Under the pieces are notes generated by a model, which ran no database searches, was not told the DNA's origin, and saw nothing but the letters and a program-made list of their open reading frames with translations. Made by a program: the position numbers and the translations under genes. A stretch of DNA of 64,000 nt from positions 310,001 through 374,000 of the forward strand of contig NZ_VTSR01000005.1 in assembly GCF_008329715.1 (NCBI RefSeq), in the 5' to 3' direction. Position 1 is the stretch's first letter. The number at the start of each line of letters is the position of its first letter. This document shows, piece after piece, positions 1 through 8,502 of this stretch. Source of the DNA: Gimesia chilikensis (lineage in GTDB: Bacteria > Planctomycetota > Planctomycetia > Planctomycetales > Planctomycetaceae).

Positions 1-393
1 AAAATGTACCGGAATCCCGTGCGGCGTCTGGTCGACAATCACCGTCTCCATCGAGGAACGGATCTCCACCCCCATGGCTGCTTCCGTCACCCCATACGAG
101 GCAATCACCTGCGCCTGACCTTCCGCGGTCCCGCCACCATGACTGCCCATCGCCGGGACAATAAACGGTTCCGCGCCGAGTGACTTCAGGTAATCGACAG
201 TCGACTTGATAATCAGCGCAATATTGGCAATTCCGCGGCTACCCACAGGCACCGCCACAGAATCCCCCGGTTTAATTACTTCCCCCAGATTCAGCTGCGA
301 CAAGGCGGCAGTAACCGCGGCTCCGACATCTTTGAGACGCGTCGTGGGGAAGTGCTGGCGGATCCGGTAAGCCTGGGGCAGATTCATGTTCAT
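1..393 (-). CDS. LarA-like nickel-pincer isomerase family protein (Lar_N/DUF2088), N-terminal part
   Basis: This is the first ~131 residues of a gene that runs off the left edge. The visible part holds the motif GSRGIAN, then a stretch reading EPFIVPAMGSHGGGTAEGQ, which is typical of the N-terminal domain of lactate racemase LarA relatives (DUF2088). Known members use a nickel-pincer nucleotide cofactor to racemise or epimerise 2-hydroxyacids in the cytoplasm; the substrate cannot be told from this fragment. Two in-frame ATGs lie at 393 and 387, and neither has a strong Shine-Dalgarno site, so the exact start is uncertain. The gene is divergent from the FlgG-like gene at 796. The family call is fairly firm; a specific reaction is not claimed. 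Confidence 0.8.
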   Translation of the reverse strand, partial: MNMNLPQAYRIRQHFPTTRLKDVGAAVTAALSQLNLGEVIKPGDSVAVPVGSRGIANIALIIKSTVDYLKSLGAEPFIVPAMGSHGGGTAEGQAQVIASYGVTEAAMGVEIRSSMETVIVDQTPHGIPVHF

Positions 394-795
394 AGTCGTG
401 ATTCGATCCATTCAGTTCCGGGGGCGGGCAAGCGGGATGGTATCCATGCGTCTGATATATGAAGAGTCTGTTATTGTACGGTATTCTGATCCAATTCCGC
501 TACACTCCCGACCCTCCGCCTGTCAGAATCAGGGCAGATCGGTAATCGCCGCCGGTTCTCCGGCTGCAGCCCGGAACAGTCTTGTTCTAAAGTCTCGATT
601 GCGATACCTTTACCAATGGTCCATCCCTCCCGCACCGGCCGAACCCGGATTGGCCGGCAACCAACGTCCGCCGCGAATGCCAGACAACAAGGCCCACGCG
701 TCAGATCAGGTCTGAGAGGGAAACCATCTGATTACCCAAGAACAATCAGCAGGTCGAAACTGGAAGTCGAGCCTTGTTGCTGCAAGGAAGCAGAT
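394..795. other. Intergenic region between divergent genes
   Basis: About 400 bases separate the LarA-like gene from the FlgG-like gene. Open frames here have no family resemblance and no good ribosome-binding site, so I treat them as chance. The promoters for both flanking genes should lie here. The only clear signal is AAGGAAG at 784-790, which serves the ATG at 796. Confidence 0.5.
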
Positions 796-2409
796 ATGAG
801 AAAAAACTTTGAACGGATTATCTTTGCAGTCTCTGTTTGTGTGCTGGCAGGAGTCCTCTTCATTCAGGGCATCCTGTATCTGAGAGATCTGGGATTCACA
901 GACGAATCCACTCCCGTCACACTCTCACTCTCGCAGGATCCGCATTCTGTCGCTGAACCGGAATCGGCGCTGACTGAGGGCGAACAGGCTCCCCTGGCAG
1001 ATTTTCCACAAATCGAGCTCGCACTCGCCGAAGCCAAAGACGGGACAGAACTCGCAGCCGAAGCACCCACACTCGACGGTCCCCGGCTGACTGTTCCCGA
1101 AAGTGGCCAGGGCAAGATTCTCGCCAACCCCGAGAGTGCCCGCCCCGCACTTCCACTGCTGCCCGCACTGGAAGCCGAACATCCACAAACACCCGGCCCG
1201 CTGATGCCACCTCTCAATGCAGAGCCGCTGGCTGAGAAGCCCAGACAAAGCGATGCCGCTGCTGACAAGCTGATCCGCTCGATCATCAAAGAACATCTGC
1301 CTCACGCCACCCCGGAAGAACTTCAGATCTGGTTCGAAGAGCTCAGAGGCGTCCCCCCCAAAGTCGCGAATGACATGCTCGCCATTCGTAAGCTCCTGCA
1401 GCCCAAAACCGCGCTGCGGATGCCCATCGAAAAATGGGAAGAGCTGAATCCCACACTGGAACTTGCACCGCCGCAACAACAGTCCGTCTCTTCGACGCAC
1501 AACCGTGGCAGCGACCAGGGAGGCTTCATCGGCTTCTCGTCACAGGCCGACCGGGACGAACTCCTGCAGCGTCTGCGGCCCACCGTCGATGCCCTGCGGA
1601 TGTCGCGGGATGTGATCGTCAACAACATCGCCAATGCAGGTACCGTCGGCTTCAAACGATTGAACGTGGAATTTGAAGCGCTCCCCTACGAATACATTGA
1701 AACGCCTGCCAGCGAGAAAAACTCGGCTGCACCGCCGATCGCCGTCGGCATGGGCAGCCAGGTCCTGCAGACCCGACTCTCGCAGACCGCCGGCGAACTG
1801 ATCAGAACCGGCCGCAAGCTCGATGTCGCCATCGAAGGCCAGGGCTTTCTGCAGGTCAGCCTCGGAGAACAAACTTTGTTTACCCGCGCCGGCCGCCTGA
1901 TGATTGACGACCAGCGTCGCCTCTGCCTGCGGGGTTCTCAACAGAATTTCCCACTCGCACCGGAAATCCGTGTTCCGGAATCGGCACACTCGGTGCAGAT
2001 CCGTGAGAACGGCGCCGTCGTCGCGATTGTTACCAACAAAGAATCAGCCGACGCAGAACAGGAACTGGGCACCATCCAGCTGTCCTGCTTTGCCGACGAC
2101 ACCGAACTCTTTCCACGCGAGTCCTGCCTGTTTGAAGCGACGGCCCGCTCAGGGGTTCCCCGCGAACTGACACCGGGAAAACAAGGGGCCGGCCTGCTCG
2201 TGGCTGGCATGCTCGAAGCGTCTAATGTTTCCATCGCAGAAGAACTGGAAGCACTGGCCTCAATCAAACAGCGCGTCGATGCGCTGCAGACCATCTACCA
2301 ACTGGATACCCTCGAACCGGTACAGGCTGACCTCGGTCCCCCTTCCGATCGTATCGCTCGACCGGAAGGTCAGCGACGGCCCCGCGGCAATCGCCCGATT
2401 ATCAAATAA
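796..2409 (+). CDS. Membrane-anchored FlgG/FlgF-like flagellar rod-family protein
   Basis: The 537-residue product begins with a single membrane helix (about residues 8-29). A proline/glutamate/alanine-rich linker follows to about residue 155, then a short helical stretch. The C-terminal half resembles flagellar rod and hook proteins: NNIANAGTVGFKR at residues 276-288 is the N-terminal rod signature, and GMLEASNVSIAEEL near residue 471 matches the C-terminal FlgG-type signature. Normal FlgG is about 260 residues with the rod signature at its very N-terminus. Here that domain is pushed ~270 residues inward and tied to the membrane. The frame stays open upstream to 616, but AAGGAAG at 784-790 supports the ATG at 796. 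No other flagellar gene is in the window, so a role in a working flagellum is not shown. Confidence 0.75.
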   Translation: MRKNFERIIFAVSVCVLAGVLFIQGILYLRDLGFTDESTPVTLSLSQDPHSVAEPESALTEGEQAPLADFPQIELALAEAKDGTELAAEAPTLDGPRLTVPESGQGKILANPESARPALPLLPALEAEHPQTPGPLMPPLNAEPLAEKPRQSDAAADKLIRSIIKEHLPHATPEELQIWFEELRGVPPKVANDMLAIRKLLQPKTALRMPIEKWEELNPTLELAPPQQQSVSSTHNRGSDQGGFIGFSSQADRDELLQRLRPTVDALRMSRDVIVNNIANAGTVGFKRLNVEFEALPYEYIETPASEKNSAAPPIAVGMGSQVLQTRLSQTAGELIRTGRKLDVAIEGQGFLQVSLGEQTLFTRAGRLMIDDQRRLCLRGSQQNFPLAPEIRVPESAHSVQIRENGAVVAIVTNKESADAEQELGTIQLSCFADDTELFPRESCLFEATARSGVPRELTPGKQGAGLLVAGMLEASNVSIAEELEALASIKQRVDALQTIYQLDTLEPVQADLGPPSDRIARPEGQRRPRGNRPIIK

Positions 2410-2439
2410 CCCGCTCGCAAATCAGCGAGTGCGTTCTGC

Positions 2440-2886
2440 TCAGGAGAAGATTTCCTTGAGCTTGTTGTGGCGGTGATAGAAGCCTTCGTCGAACACGTCG
2501 AGCAGCTTGGATTCCGTCACGATGAATCCGAGCAGACCTCCCGGCGGTTGAAATTCGAGCCGGTCAATCACGGTCACCAGGTTATCGCCGCTCGGTACGA
2601 TTTCGTGTTCGTGGATGTAATGCTTGAGCGGACCGGAAATCTGTTTTTCGGTAAACAGCTTCGGTTCATCGAAAACGGTGATCTCGTGGACCCCTTCCTG
2701 TACCTGCCCGAAGCCCTGAATACGAAATTCAATCGTCGCCCCTTTATAGAGCTTGTCCGGTTTTTTCGTAAATGTCAGGCCGGCATCCGGAGGACTGATC
2801 TTCAGGATATTTTCGGTATCGATCAGAAACTCGAATACCTGTTCGGGGGTGGCGGTCAGCTGCACGCTGGCTTCGAAGTTCGCCAT
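2440..2886 (-). CDS. SRPBCC-family (polyketide cyclase/START-like) protein
   Basis: This 148-residue protein opens with FEASVQLTATPEQVFEFL, followed later by GGLLGFIVTESKLLDVFDEG. That is the pattern of the SRPBCC helix-grip fold, whose members bind small hydrophobic ligands or act as cyclases and dehydrases in the cytoplasm. Length fits a single-domain member. GTG at 2892 and ATG at 2886 are both in frame; I prefer the ATG. The gene converges on the FlgG-like gene with a 30-base gap. No ligand or pathway can be inferred from the neighbours. Confidence 0.75.
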   Translation of the reverse strand: MANFEASVQLTATPEQVFEFLIDTENILKISPPDAGLTFTKKPDKLYKGATIEFRIQGFGQVQEGVHEITVFDEPKLFTEKQISGPLKHYIHEHEIVPSGDNLVTVIDRLEFQPPGGLLGFIVTESKLLDVFDEGFYHRHNKLKEIFS

Positions 2887-3058
2887 TGTCACTCTCTTTC
2901 GACTTTCAACGCGGATAAATATACTTTACAACAGTACGTTTTCTAAGCGGTCAGAGCCGCCGCGCCTATCCTAGCTGAATGTTTTCGAAATAACGAGTCC
3001 CCCAACACCCTGGATCAGGTTTCCCTGCGATCTGGGGTCTTTCTGAAGCGAATTCCTC

Positions 3059-3991
3059 ATGCAGTTGTCCCCGGAAGTCCTGAAACAGTGCTGGTTTCTG
3101 GCCGGTCCCACCGCCTGCGGTAAGACCGAACTCAGCCTGCAGCTGGCCGAACATCTGGATGCGGAAATCCTCGCCCTCGACTCGATGTCCCTCTACCGGG
3201 GCATGGATATCGGCACCGCAAAAGCTTCACCGGAAGAACAACAGCGCGTCCCCCATCATCTGATCGACGTCATCGACCCGCATGAGGAATTCAGCGTCGC
3301 CGATTACCTGACCGCCGCCGAACAATGCTGTCGGGAAATCATCGACCGCGGACATGTCCCCCTCTTCGTCGGAGGCACCGGTCTCTACCTGCGGGCCGTC
3401 TTACGCGGCGTCTTTGAAGGCCCCGCTGCCGACTGGGATTACCGCCGCGAACTCGAACAGTTCGTCGAGGCAGAAGGCAACCTGGCTCTGCATGCGAGAC
3501 TGGCCGAAGTGGATCCGGTCTCCGCAGAGAAACTGCATCCCAACGATCTCCGCCGCGTCACCCGGGCCCTGGAAGTTTACCACGTCACCGGCCAGCCCCT
3601 CTCGTCGCAGCACCAGGAAGCAGCCCTCCCTGCAGACCAGCGACCGCAGCACGTCTACTGGCTCTCCCCCGATCGCGACTGGCTCTACGCCCGCATCAAC
3701 GCCCGCGTCGACCTGATGCTGCAGGCTGGACTGCTGGACGAAGTTAAAACGCTGCTCGCCGCAGAACAGCCACTCAGCCGCACCGCCCGACAGGCACTCG
3801 GCTACAAGGAACTGATCGACCACCTGGAAGGGGACATCGCTTATGAAGAGGCCGTCGAAACCCTGAAAGTCCGCACCCGCCAGTTCGCCAAACGCCAGCA
3901 CACCTGGTTCCGCAACCTCGAAGAGTGCCACGCACTCGAAGTCACTACCACAGACACCGCAGTCGACCTGCTCGAGAAATTGCTGAAGTGA
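3059..3991 (+). CDS. miaA: tRNA dimethylallyltransferase
   Basis: MiaA transfers a dimethylallyl group to A37 of tRNAs that read UNN codons, the first step of i6A/ms2i6A formation. The 310-residue product has the P-loop GPTACGKT at residues 16-23 and the family motif DSMSLYRGMDIGTAK at 41-55, which binds substrate and prenyl donor. A later TRQFAKRQHTWFRN stretch is the usual C-terminal MiaA signature. Length is normal. The gene stands alone, with the repeat-rich GxxExxY region just downstream. The first piece of that repeat family (CTACCACGAAAATT) begins 5 bases after the stop codon. Confidence 0.97.
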   Translation: MQLSPEVLKQCWFLAGPTACGKTELSLQLAEHLDAEILALDSMSLYRGMDIGTAKASPEEQQRVPHHLIDVIDPHEEFSVADYLTAAEQCCREIIDRGHVPLFVGGTGLYLRAVLRGVFEGPAADWDYRRELEQFVEAEGNLALHARLAEVDPVSAEKLHPNDLRRVTRALEVYHVTGQPLSSQHQEAALPADQRPQHVYWLSPDRDWLYARINARVDLMLQAGLLDEVKTLLAAEQPLSRTARQALGYKELIDHLEGDIAYEEAVETLKVRTRQFAKRQHTWFRNLEECHALEVTTTDTAVDLLEKLLK

Positions 3992-4150
3992 TTTTACTAC
4001 CACGAAAATTAAAACTTGAAATTGGTGTCTGTAAGTAATTGCCAGCCTGATATATTCGGCAGCTGAACTAGAAGAAGTATTTAATAGGACTGGATGCAGC
4101 TTCTGAGTGTTTTCCTTTTCATTACTGCTGGCGATTCTCAGAGAGAATTT

Positions 4151-4180
4151 TTTTCGTGTCTTTCGTGCTTTTCGTGGTAG
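4151..4180 (+). repeat. CACGAAA-type repeat, copy 1
   Basis: A 30-base element, TTTTCGTGTCTTTCGTGCTT followed by TTCGTGGTAG. It is itself built of short TTTCGTG units. It is identical base for base to the copy at 4801-4830 and lies just past the 3' end of the GxxExxY gene. Confidence 0.9.
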
Positions 4181-4203
4181 TTAAAAATTCTGGAAGTCAC
4201 ACT

Positions 4204-4581
4204 TCACAAAATTAAGCGTTGTACAGTCGCTTTGGGATAGCTCCCGAAATTGATCAATAACCCCAGTCTCATAGATGCTGCTTTTTGATAATTAAATATC
4301 TGTGCCTCATGTTCTGGTGTCAGTGACTTCACTGCCTTCAGTTCCAGAATGATCGAATCGTAACAGACCAGATCTGGCTGATATGTCTGTTTAAGTGGTA
4401 CCCCTTTATAACTCAACCGCAACACCGGCTTCGCCACAAACGGAATCCCTCGCTGTTTCAATTCGCGCTCCAGACACTCCTGATAAACCGCTTCCAGAAA
4501 TCCGCAACCAACCTCCCGATAAACCTCGAAGACAGCACCCTGAATCGCGAAGCATTCTTCCTTATAAATAATCTGATTCAT
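4204..4581 (-). CDS. GxxExxY protein (PD-(D/E)XK nuclease-like fold)
   Basis: The 125-residue product carries the family signature GCGFLEAVYQECL near residues 27-39. A C-terminal block, YQPDLVCYDSIILELKAVKS, has the D...ExK spacing of PD-(D/E)XK nuclease folds. Biochemical function of the family is unknown; the nuclease link is by fold resemblance only. GTG at 4584 and ATG at 4581 are both possible, and the ATG is chosen. The gene sits alone between copies of a CACGAAA repeat at 4151, 4613 and 4801. Related genes in planctomycetes and verrucomicrobia are, as I recall, often found beside such repeats, which suggests the gene and its flanks move or amplify as a unit. Confidence 0.85.
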   Translation of the reverse strand: MNQIIYKEECFAIQGAVFEVYREVGCGFLEAVYQECLERELKQRGIPFVAKPVLRLSYKGVPLKQTYQPDLVCYDSIILELKAVKSLTPEHEAQIFNYQKAASMRLGLLINFGSYPKATVQRLIL

Positions 4582-4612
4582 CACGATTCCAGTTTCTTAC
4601 ATTTTTATTTTG

Positions 4613-4642
4613 CTACCACGAAAGACACGAAAAGCACGAAAT
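4613..4642 (-). repeat. CACGAAA-type repeat, inverted copy
   Basis: CTACCACGAAAGACACGAAA followed by AGCACGAAAT. It is the reverse orientation of the copies at 4151 and 4801, but with the two inner units (GACACG and AGCACG) in swapped order. It lies about 30 bases upstream of the GxxExxY start, so the gene is bracketed by inverted copies. Confidence 0.85.
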
Positions 4643-4800
4643 TAACTCTTCACAATCTCTAAGCAAACGACAGCAAAACGACTCAGACCTGCCTCAACTA
4701 ATAGACTAAGATTCTGAGTTCCAAAATTAAGTAATGGAGTTATAAAGAATCTGACCGAGGTATTCAGTTTTCAATTTACCAGCGACCATCAACCCCTATC

Positions 4801-4830
4801 TTTTCGTGTCTTTCGTGCTTTTCGTGGTAG
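4801..4830 (+). repeat. CACGAAA-type repeat, copy 2
   Basis: Identical over all 30 bases to the copy at 4151-4180 and in the same orientation, 650 bases away. Confidence 0.9.
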
Positions 4831-5096
4831 TATAAACACAAAACCACAATATACTATTGTGCATTTTTCATTTTCAATATCAAACACGACCCATCTAAGT
4901 AGCCTCTTTCGTGGTATCCCCCATTAGGAATACGTTTCGTGGTCGTTCTGAGTTGTTTCCGCTCAGTCGGTGGCTAAGTTCCCCGTAACTCTCTATAGTG
5001 TCTTGCTAAATATAGTAAATGAACTGGTCGGACCCTCTCGGCTGCTGGTCCAGGTTTCCAGTGCTTGTTTCCCTCAACTTCAATATTGTGTGATTC

Positions 5097-5945
5097 ATGA
5101 TGACCGACGAAAAAGTGTTAATTCAGGTGGGCCACAGTCCCGATCCGGACGATGCCTTTATGTTCCATGCCCTGGCCAATGACAAAATCGAAACTGGTAA
5201 GTATCGATTCACTCACGAGTTACAGGATATTGAAACCCTTAACCAGCGTGCCTTCAACGCGGAACTGGAACTGACAGCCGTCAGTCTCCACGGCTACGCT
5301 TACCTGACCGACACCTACGCGATCTGCTCCTGTGGTGCCTCCATGGGCGATAAATACGGCCCCATGGTTGTGGCCCGCGAAGAGTGGAGCATCGACGATC
5401 TCCGCGGCAAAAAGATCGCCATCCCCGGCAAGCTGACCACCGCCTTCCTGGCCCTCAAGCTCCTGCTGGGCGATGATTTTGAATACGAAGAACACCCCTT
5501 CGATGAAATCCTGAACCTGGTCGAACAGGGCAAATTTGACGCCGGCCTGATCATTCACGAAGGCCAGTTGACCTACGCCAACCAGGGACTCAAACTGGTC
5601 GTTGACCTGGGTGAGTGGTGGTTTGAAGAAACCGGTCTCCCCCTGCCGCTGGGTGCCAACGCCATCCGCAAAGACCTCGGTCAGGAAATGATGGAAGAAG
5701 TCACTGCGATCCTCAAACGGAGCATTGAGTACGGCCTGGAACACCGCGACGAAGCCCTCGATCATGCCCTGAAATACGGTCGCGATCTGAACCGGGGCAG
5801 TGCCGACAAGTTCGTAGGCATGTACGTCAACGACTGGACCCTCGATTTCGGCGAAAAGGGACGCGAAGCAGTCGCGACTCTGCTCAACCGGGGTTACGAA
5901 GCCGGCATCATTCCGAATCCCGTCAAACTGGAATTCATCGGTTAA
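5097..5945 (+). CDS. mqnD: MqnD-family protein (probable 1,4-dihydroxy-6-naphthoate synthase)
   Basis: MqnD acts late in the futalosine route to menaquinone, converting cyclic dehypoxanthinyl futalosine to 1,4-dihydroxy-6-naphthoate. The 282-residue product has the N-terminal block GHSPDPDDAFMFHAL, which matches the MqnD 'SPCPNDTF' region but with D for C and D for N. Later blocks (IAIPGKLTTAFLALKLLLG, DAGLIIHEGQLTY) fit the periplasmic-binding-protein fold of MqnA/MqnD. Two adjacent ATGs (5097, 5100) could start it. It heads a five-gene run with gaps of 54, 36, 49 and 16 bases. An MqnA-like or other family member with the same fold cannot be excluded because of the changed motif. Confidence 0.8.
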   Translation: MMTDEKVLIQVGHSPDPDDAFMFHALANDKIETGKYRFTHELQDIETLNQRAFNAELELTAVSLHGYAYLTDTYAICSCGASMGDKYGPMVVAREEWSIDDLRGKKIAIPGKLTTAFLALKLLLGDDFEYEEHPFDEILNLVEQGKFDAGLIIHEGQLTYANQGLKLVVDLGEWWFEETGLPLPLGANAIRKDLGQEMMEEVTAILKRSIEYGLEHRDEALDHALKYGRDLNRGSADKFVGMYVNDWTLDFGEKGREAVATLLNRGYEAGIIPNPVKLEFIG

Positions 5946-5999
5946 GACTTCAGTCGCTCCCGTGATTGAATCGTAGAGAGATAGAGAAGGTGGTATGCG

Positions 6000-6797
6000 A
6001 TGAGTGAATCAAACTCATCCGGATATTTACAGACATTGTTCGGCCTGTCCGGCAAAACGGCGACCGTCATCGGCGGTACCGGAGTTCTGGGGGGCGCCAT
6101 AGCAGACGCCCTGGCCCAGGCCGGCGCACATGTCATTATCGTGGGACGTAACCAGGAAAACGGCAACGGTCGCGTGAACCTGATCAAAGATCTGGGCGGC
6201 AGTGCCGAGTTCTTCCAGGCCGATTCCACGAACCGTGCCGATCTGGAAGCACTCATCGCGCACCTCAAATCCAGCGATCGGACCCCCGATATCCTGGTCA
6301 ACGGTGCCGGTATCAACGCGGCGACCCCCTTCCTGGAAATCACTGACGAAGAGTGGGACAACATCTTCCGCGTCAACCTGCTCAGCGTGAAAGTCGCCTG
6401 TCAGGTCTTCGGCGAAGCCATGCTCAAGCAGGAAATCCCCGGCTCGATCATCAACATCGCGTCCATGAGTGCCATCACTCCGCTCTCACGCGTCTTCACT
6501 TATTCCGCCACGAAGGCCGCTGTGCTCAACCTGACACAGAATCTGGCCCGCGAATGGGCCGAACAGGGTGTACGGGTCAACGCACTCTCTCCCGGCTTCT
6601 TTCCTGCCGAACAGAACCGAAAAGTGCTGACACCCGAACGCGTAAAGAGTATTATGAATCATACACCCGCCCAGCGATTCGGCGATCCCGAGGAACTGGC
6701 AGGGGCGGTCCTGCTGATGGCCTCCGGTAAGGCGGGCAGCTTCATCACCGGCACCAACATCGCCGTGGATGGCGGTTTTTCCTGCATGACCATCTGA
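6000..6797 (+). CDS. Short-chain dehydrogenase/reductase
   Basis: A classical SDR of 265 residues. The nucleotide-binding loop is GGTGVLGG at residues 25-32, NGAG replaces the usual NNAG, and YSATKAAV holds the catalytic Tyr-x-x-x-Lys with a serine upstream (SMSAI). SDRs reduce or oxidise carbonyl and hydroxyl groups with NAD(P)H. It resembles sugar-acid SDRs of the fructuronate/mannonate type, but the substrate cannot be fixed from sequence alone. AGAAGGTGG at 5984-5992 sets the ATG at 6000. It lies 54 bases after mqnD and 36 before nadB, so it is probably co-transcribed. A second SDR follows nadB. Confidence 0.85.
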   Translation: MSESNSSGYLQTLFGLSGKTATVIGGTGVLGGAIADALAQAGAHVIIVGRNQENGNGRVNLIKDLGGSAEFFQADSTNRADLEALIAHLKSSDRTPDILVNGAGINAATPFLEITDEEWDNIFRVNLLSVKVACQVFGEAMLKQEIPGSIINIASMSAITPLSRVFTYSATKAAVLNLTQNLAREWAEQGVRVNALSPGFFPAEQNRKVLTPERVKSIMNHTPAQRFGDPEELAGAVLLMASGKAGSFITGTNIAVDGGFSCMTI

Positions 6798-6833
6798 GAA
6801 TCTTCCCGACAACGAGTTTAAGGAGCACCCGAC

Positions 6834-8453
6834 TTGGATCCGATTCAGATTGAACCTGGTCAACGCTACCTCGCTCGTATCAATCCCAAGCGGATTCCGC
6901 ACATCTTCACCGACGTCCTGATTATCGGCGGCGGGATCGCCGGCTGCCGCGCTGCACTGGAAATCGATCCCCGCCTTGAGACGATCATCGTCAACAAAGG
7001 CAAAGTCACCCAGTCCAACAGTGCCTATGCCCAGGGCGGAATTGCTGGTGTGCTCGATCCCCTGGACAACATTACCAACCACGTGCAGGATACGCTCGCC
7101 GCCGGTAAGGATCTTTGTGATCCCGAACTGGTGGAATACGTCTGCAGCGAAGCGCCCCGACACATTCAGGAATTGATCGAATTCGGGGCCGACTTCGATA
7201 CACAGGATGGCAAAATCGCACTCACCAAAGAGGGGGGGCACAGCCATCGACGCGTCGCGCATGCTCTGGGCGATGCCACCGGAAAAGAAATCATGCGGGC
7301 CCTGGTCGCCGCCGTCCAGAGCCGTCCCAATATTCAGACCTGGATGAAAACCCCCACACTCGACCTGGTCACCGAAGACGGTCAGTGTCGCGGTGCCATC
7401 ATCTGGAACCGTTACCACGGCAAGTCACTCGTCTGGGCCAAGCAGGTCATCCTCGCCACCGGTGGTGCGGGCTGTCTGTTCCGCGAAACGACGAATCCGC
7501 CGCTGGCGACCGGCGATGGACACGCCCTGGCCTTCCGCGCCGGTGCCCGCCTGCAGGACATGGAGTTCATGCAGTTCCACCCGACCGTACTCTATATCGC
7601 CGGGGGTGCCCGCTATCTGGTCTCCGAAGCCGTCCGGGGCGAAGGCGCCTACCTCCGGGACTGTAACGGCGTACGTTTCATGGAAGAGTACCACCCCGAT
7701 CTGGAACTCGCGCACCGCGACATCGTCAGTCGGGCCATCACCGACCGCATGCTGAAGACCAGTCACTCCTGCGTCTACCTCGACCTGCGGCACATCGACA
7801 AGCATCTGGTCAAAGAACGCTTCCCCAACATCAGCAAGGTCTGTGCGGGTTTCGGCCTGGACCTGTCCAAAGATCAGATCCCGGTCCGCCCCGGAGCCCA
7901 CTACATGATTGGCGGCGTCAAAACCGATCTGCAGGCGCGAACTTCAGTGCCTCACCTCTGGGCCGCAGGCGAAGTCACATCCACCGGTCTGCACGGCAGT
8001 AACCGACTCGCATCCAACAGCCTGCTCGAAGGTATGATCTTCGGTTCGGCAGCCGGCAAAGGCGCTTCCGCAGCAGCCCTCAGCATGCCCGATCAATACT
8101 CCGCATCGCTGCTGCCCGAATGGGAAACCGAAAAACGCTCGGACGAAGACCTCAACAGTAAGGACTTAAGGAACTCGCTGGCCAGCCTCATGTGGCGGGA
8201 TGTCGGCATCACCCGCAGCGCAGACTCGCTGCAGAACGCACAGGACAAAGTCGATTTCTGGAGCCGCTATGTCGTCGATCGCGAATTCAAAGCACTCCCC
8301 GGCTGGGAACTGCAGAACATGCTGCTCGTCTCTCAACTGATGATTACCTCTGCCATTGAACGACGCGAAAGCCGCGGAGTACACTATCGAAGTGACTTCC
8401 CGGAAACAGATCCGGCTTTCCAGAAACATATTTCCGTGATCTCAACCAGCTGA
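6834..8453 (+). CDS. nadB: L-aspartate oxidase
   Basis: NadB is a cytoplasmic flavoprotein that oxidises L-aspartate to iminoaspartate, the first step of de novo NAD synthesis. The 539-residue product has the FAD dinucleotide motif GGGIAG at residues 32-37, the substrate-side block NSAYAQGGIAGVL, GGHSHRRVAHALGDATG, and the C-terminal GSNRLASNSLLEGMIFG typical of the succinate dehydrogenase/fumarate reductase flavoprotein family. The start is TTG at 6834, supported by TTAAGGAG at 6817-6824 and by the lack of any suitable ATG. The rare start could limit its yield. nadA and nadC are not in the window. Confidence 0.95.
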   Translation: MDPIQIEPGQRYLARINPKRIPHIFTDVLIIGGGIAGCRAALEIDPRLETIIVNKGKVTQSNSAYAQGGIAGVLDPLDNITNHVQDTLAAGKDLCDPELVEYVCSEAPRHIQELIEFGADFDTQDGKIALTKEGGHSHRRVAHALGDATGKEIMRALVAAVQSRPNIQTWMKTPTLDLVTEDGQCRGAIIWNRYHGKSLVWAKQVILATGGAGCLFRETTNPPLATGDGHALAFRAGARLQDMEFMQFHPTVLYIAGGARYLVSEAVRGEGAYLRDCNGVRFMEEYHPDLELAHRDIVSRAITDRMLKTSHSCVYLDLRHIDKHLVKERFPNISKVCAGFGLDLSKDQIPVRPGAHYMIGGVKTDLQARTSVPHLWAAGEVTSTGLHGSNRLASNSLLEGMIFGSAAGKGASAAALSMPDQYSASLLPEWETEKRSDEDLNSKDLRNSLASLMWRDVGITRSADSLQNAQDKVDFWSRYVVDREFKALPGWELQNMLLVSQLMITSAIERRESRGVHYRSDFPETDPAFQKHISVISTS

Positions 8454-8502
8454 GCAACCAGTACGCAACCACGGCCCCGAAACAACCACAGGAAGGGACA
8501 TC

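Larger units (their letters stand above)
4585..5096. other. Gene-free repeat region upstream of the GxxExxY gene
   Basis: About 510 bases hold the inverted repeat at 4613, the direct repeat at 4801, and two short fragments, TTTCGTGGTA at 4907-4916 and TTTCGTGGTC near 4935-4944. The rest is AT-rich compared with its neighbours and has no convincing open frame. The 5' end of the mqnD transcript probably lies near its right edge. Confidence 0.6.

Noticed and set aside
386-715. 109-residue open frame upstream of the FlgG-like gene
   Set aside because: No family resemblance, no ribosome-binding site, and mixed arginine/serine-rich sequence typical of chance frames in this G+C range.
2467-2946. 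159-residue plus-strand frame over the SRPBCC gene
   Set aside because: The opposite strand carries a clear SRPBCC protein; this frame is its shadow.
4151-4830. CRISPR array reading of the CACGAAA repeats
   Set aside because: Only three full copies with unequal, long spacing and both orientations, and no cas gene; they flank a gene instead of separating spacers.
6486-7418. 310-residue antisense frame across the SDR and nadB
   Set aside because: Spans two real genes on the other strand, with no start signal and no recognisable motif.
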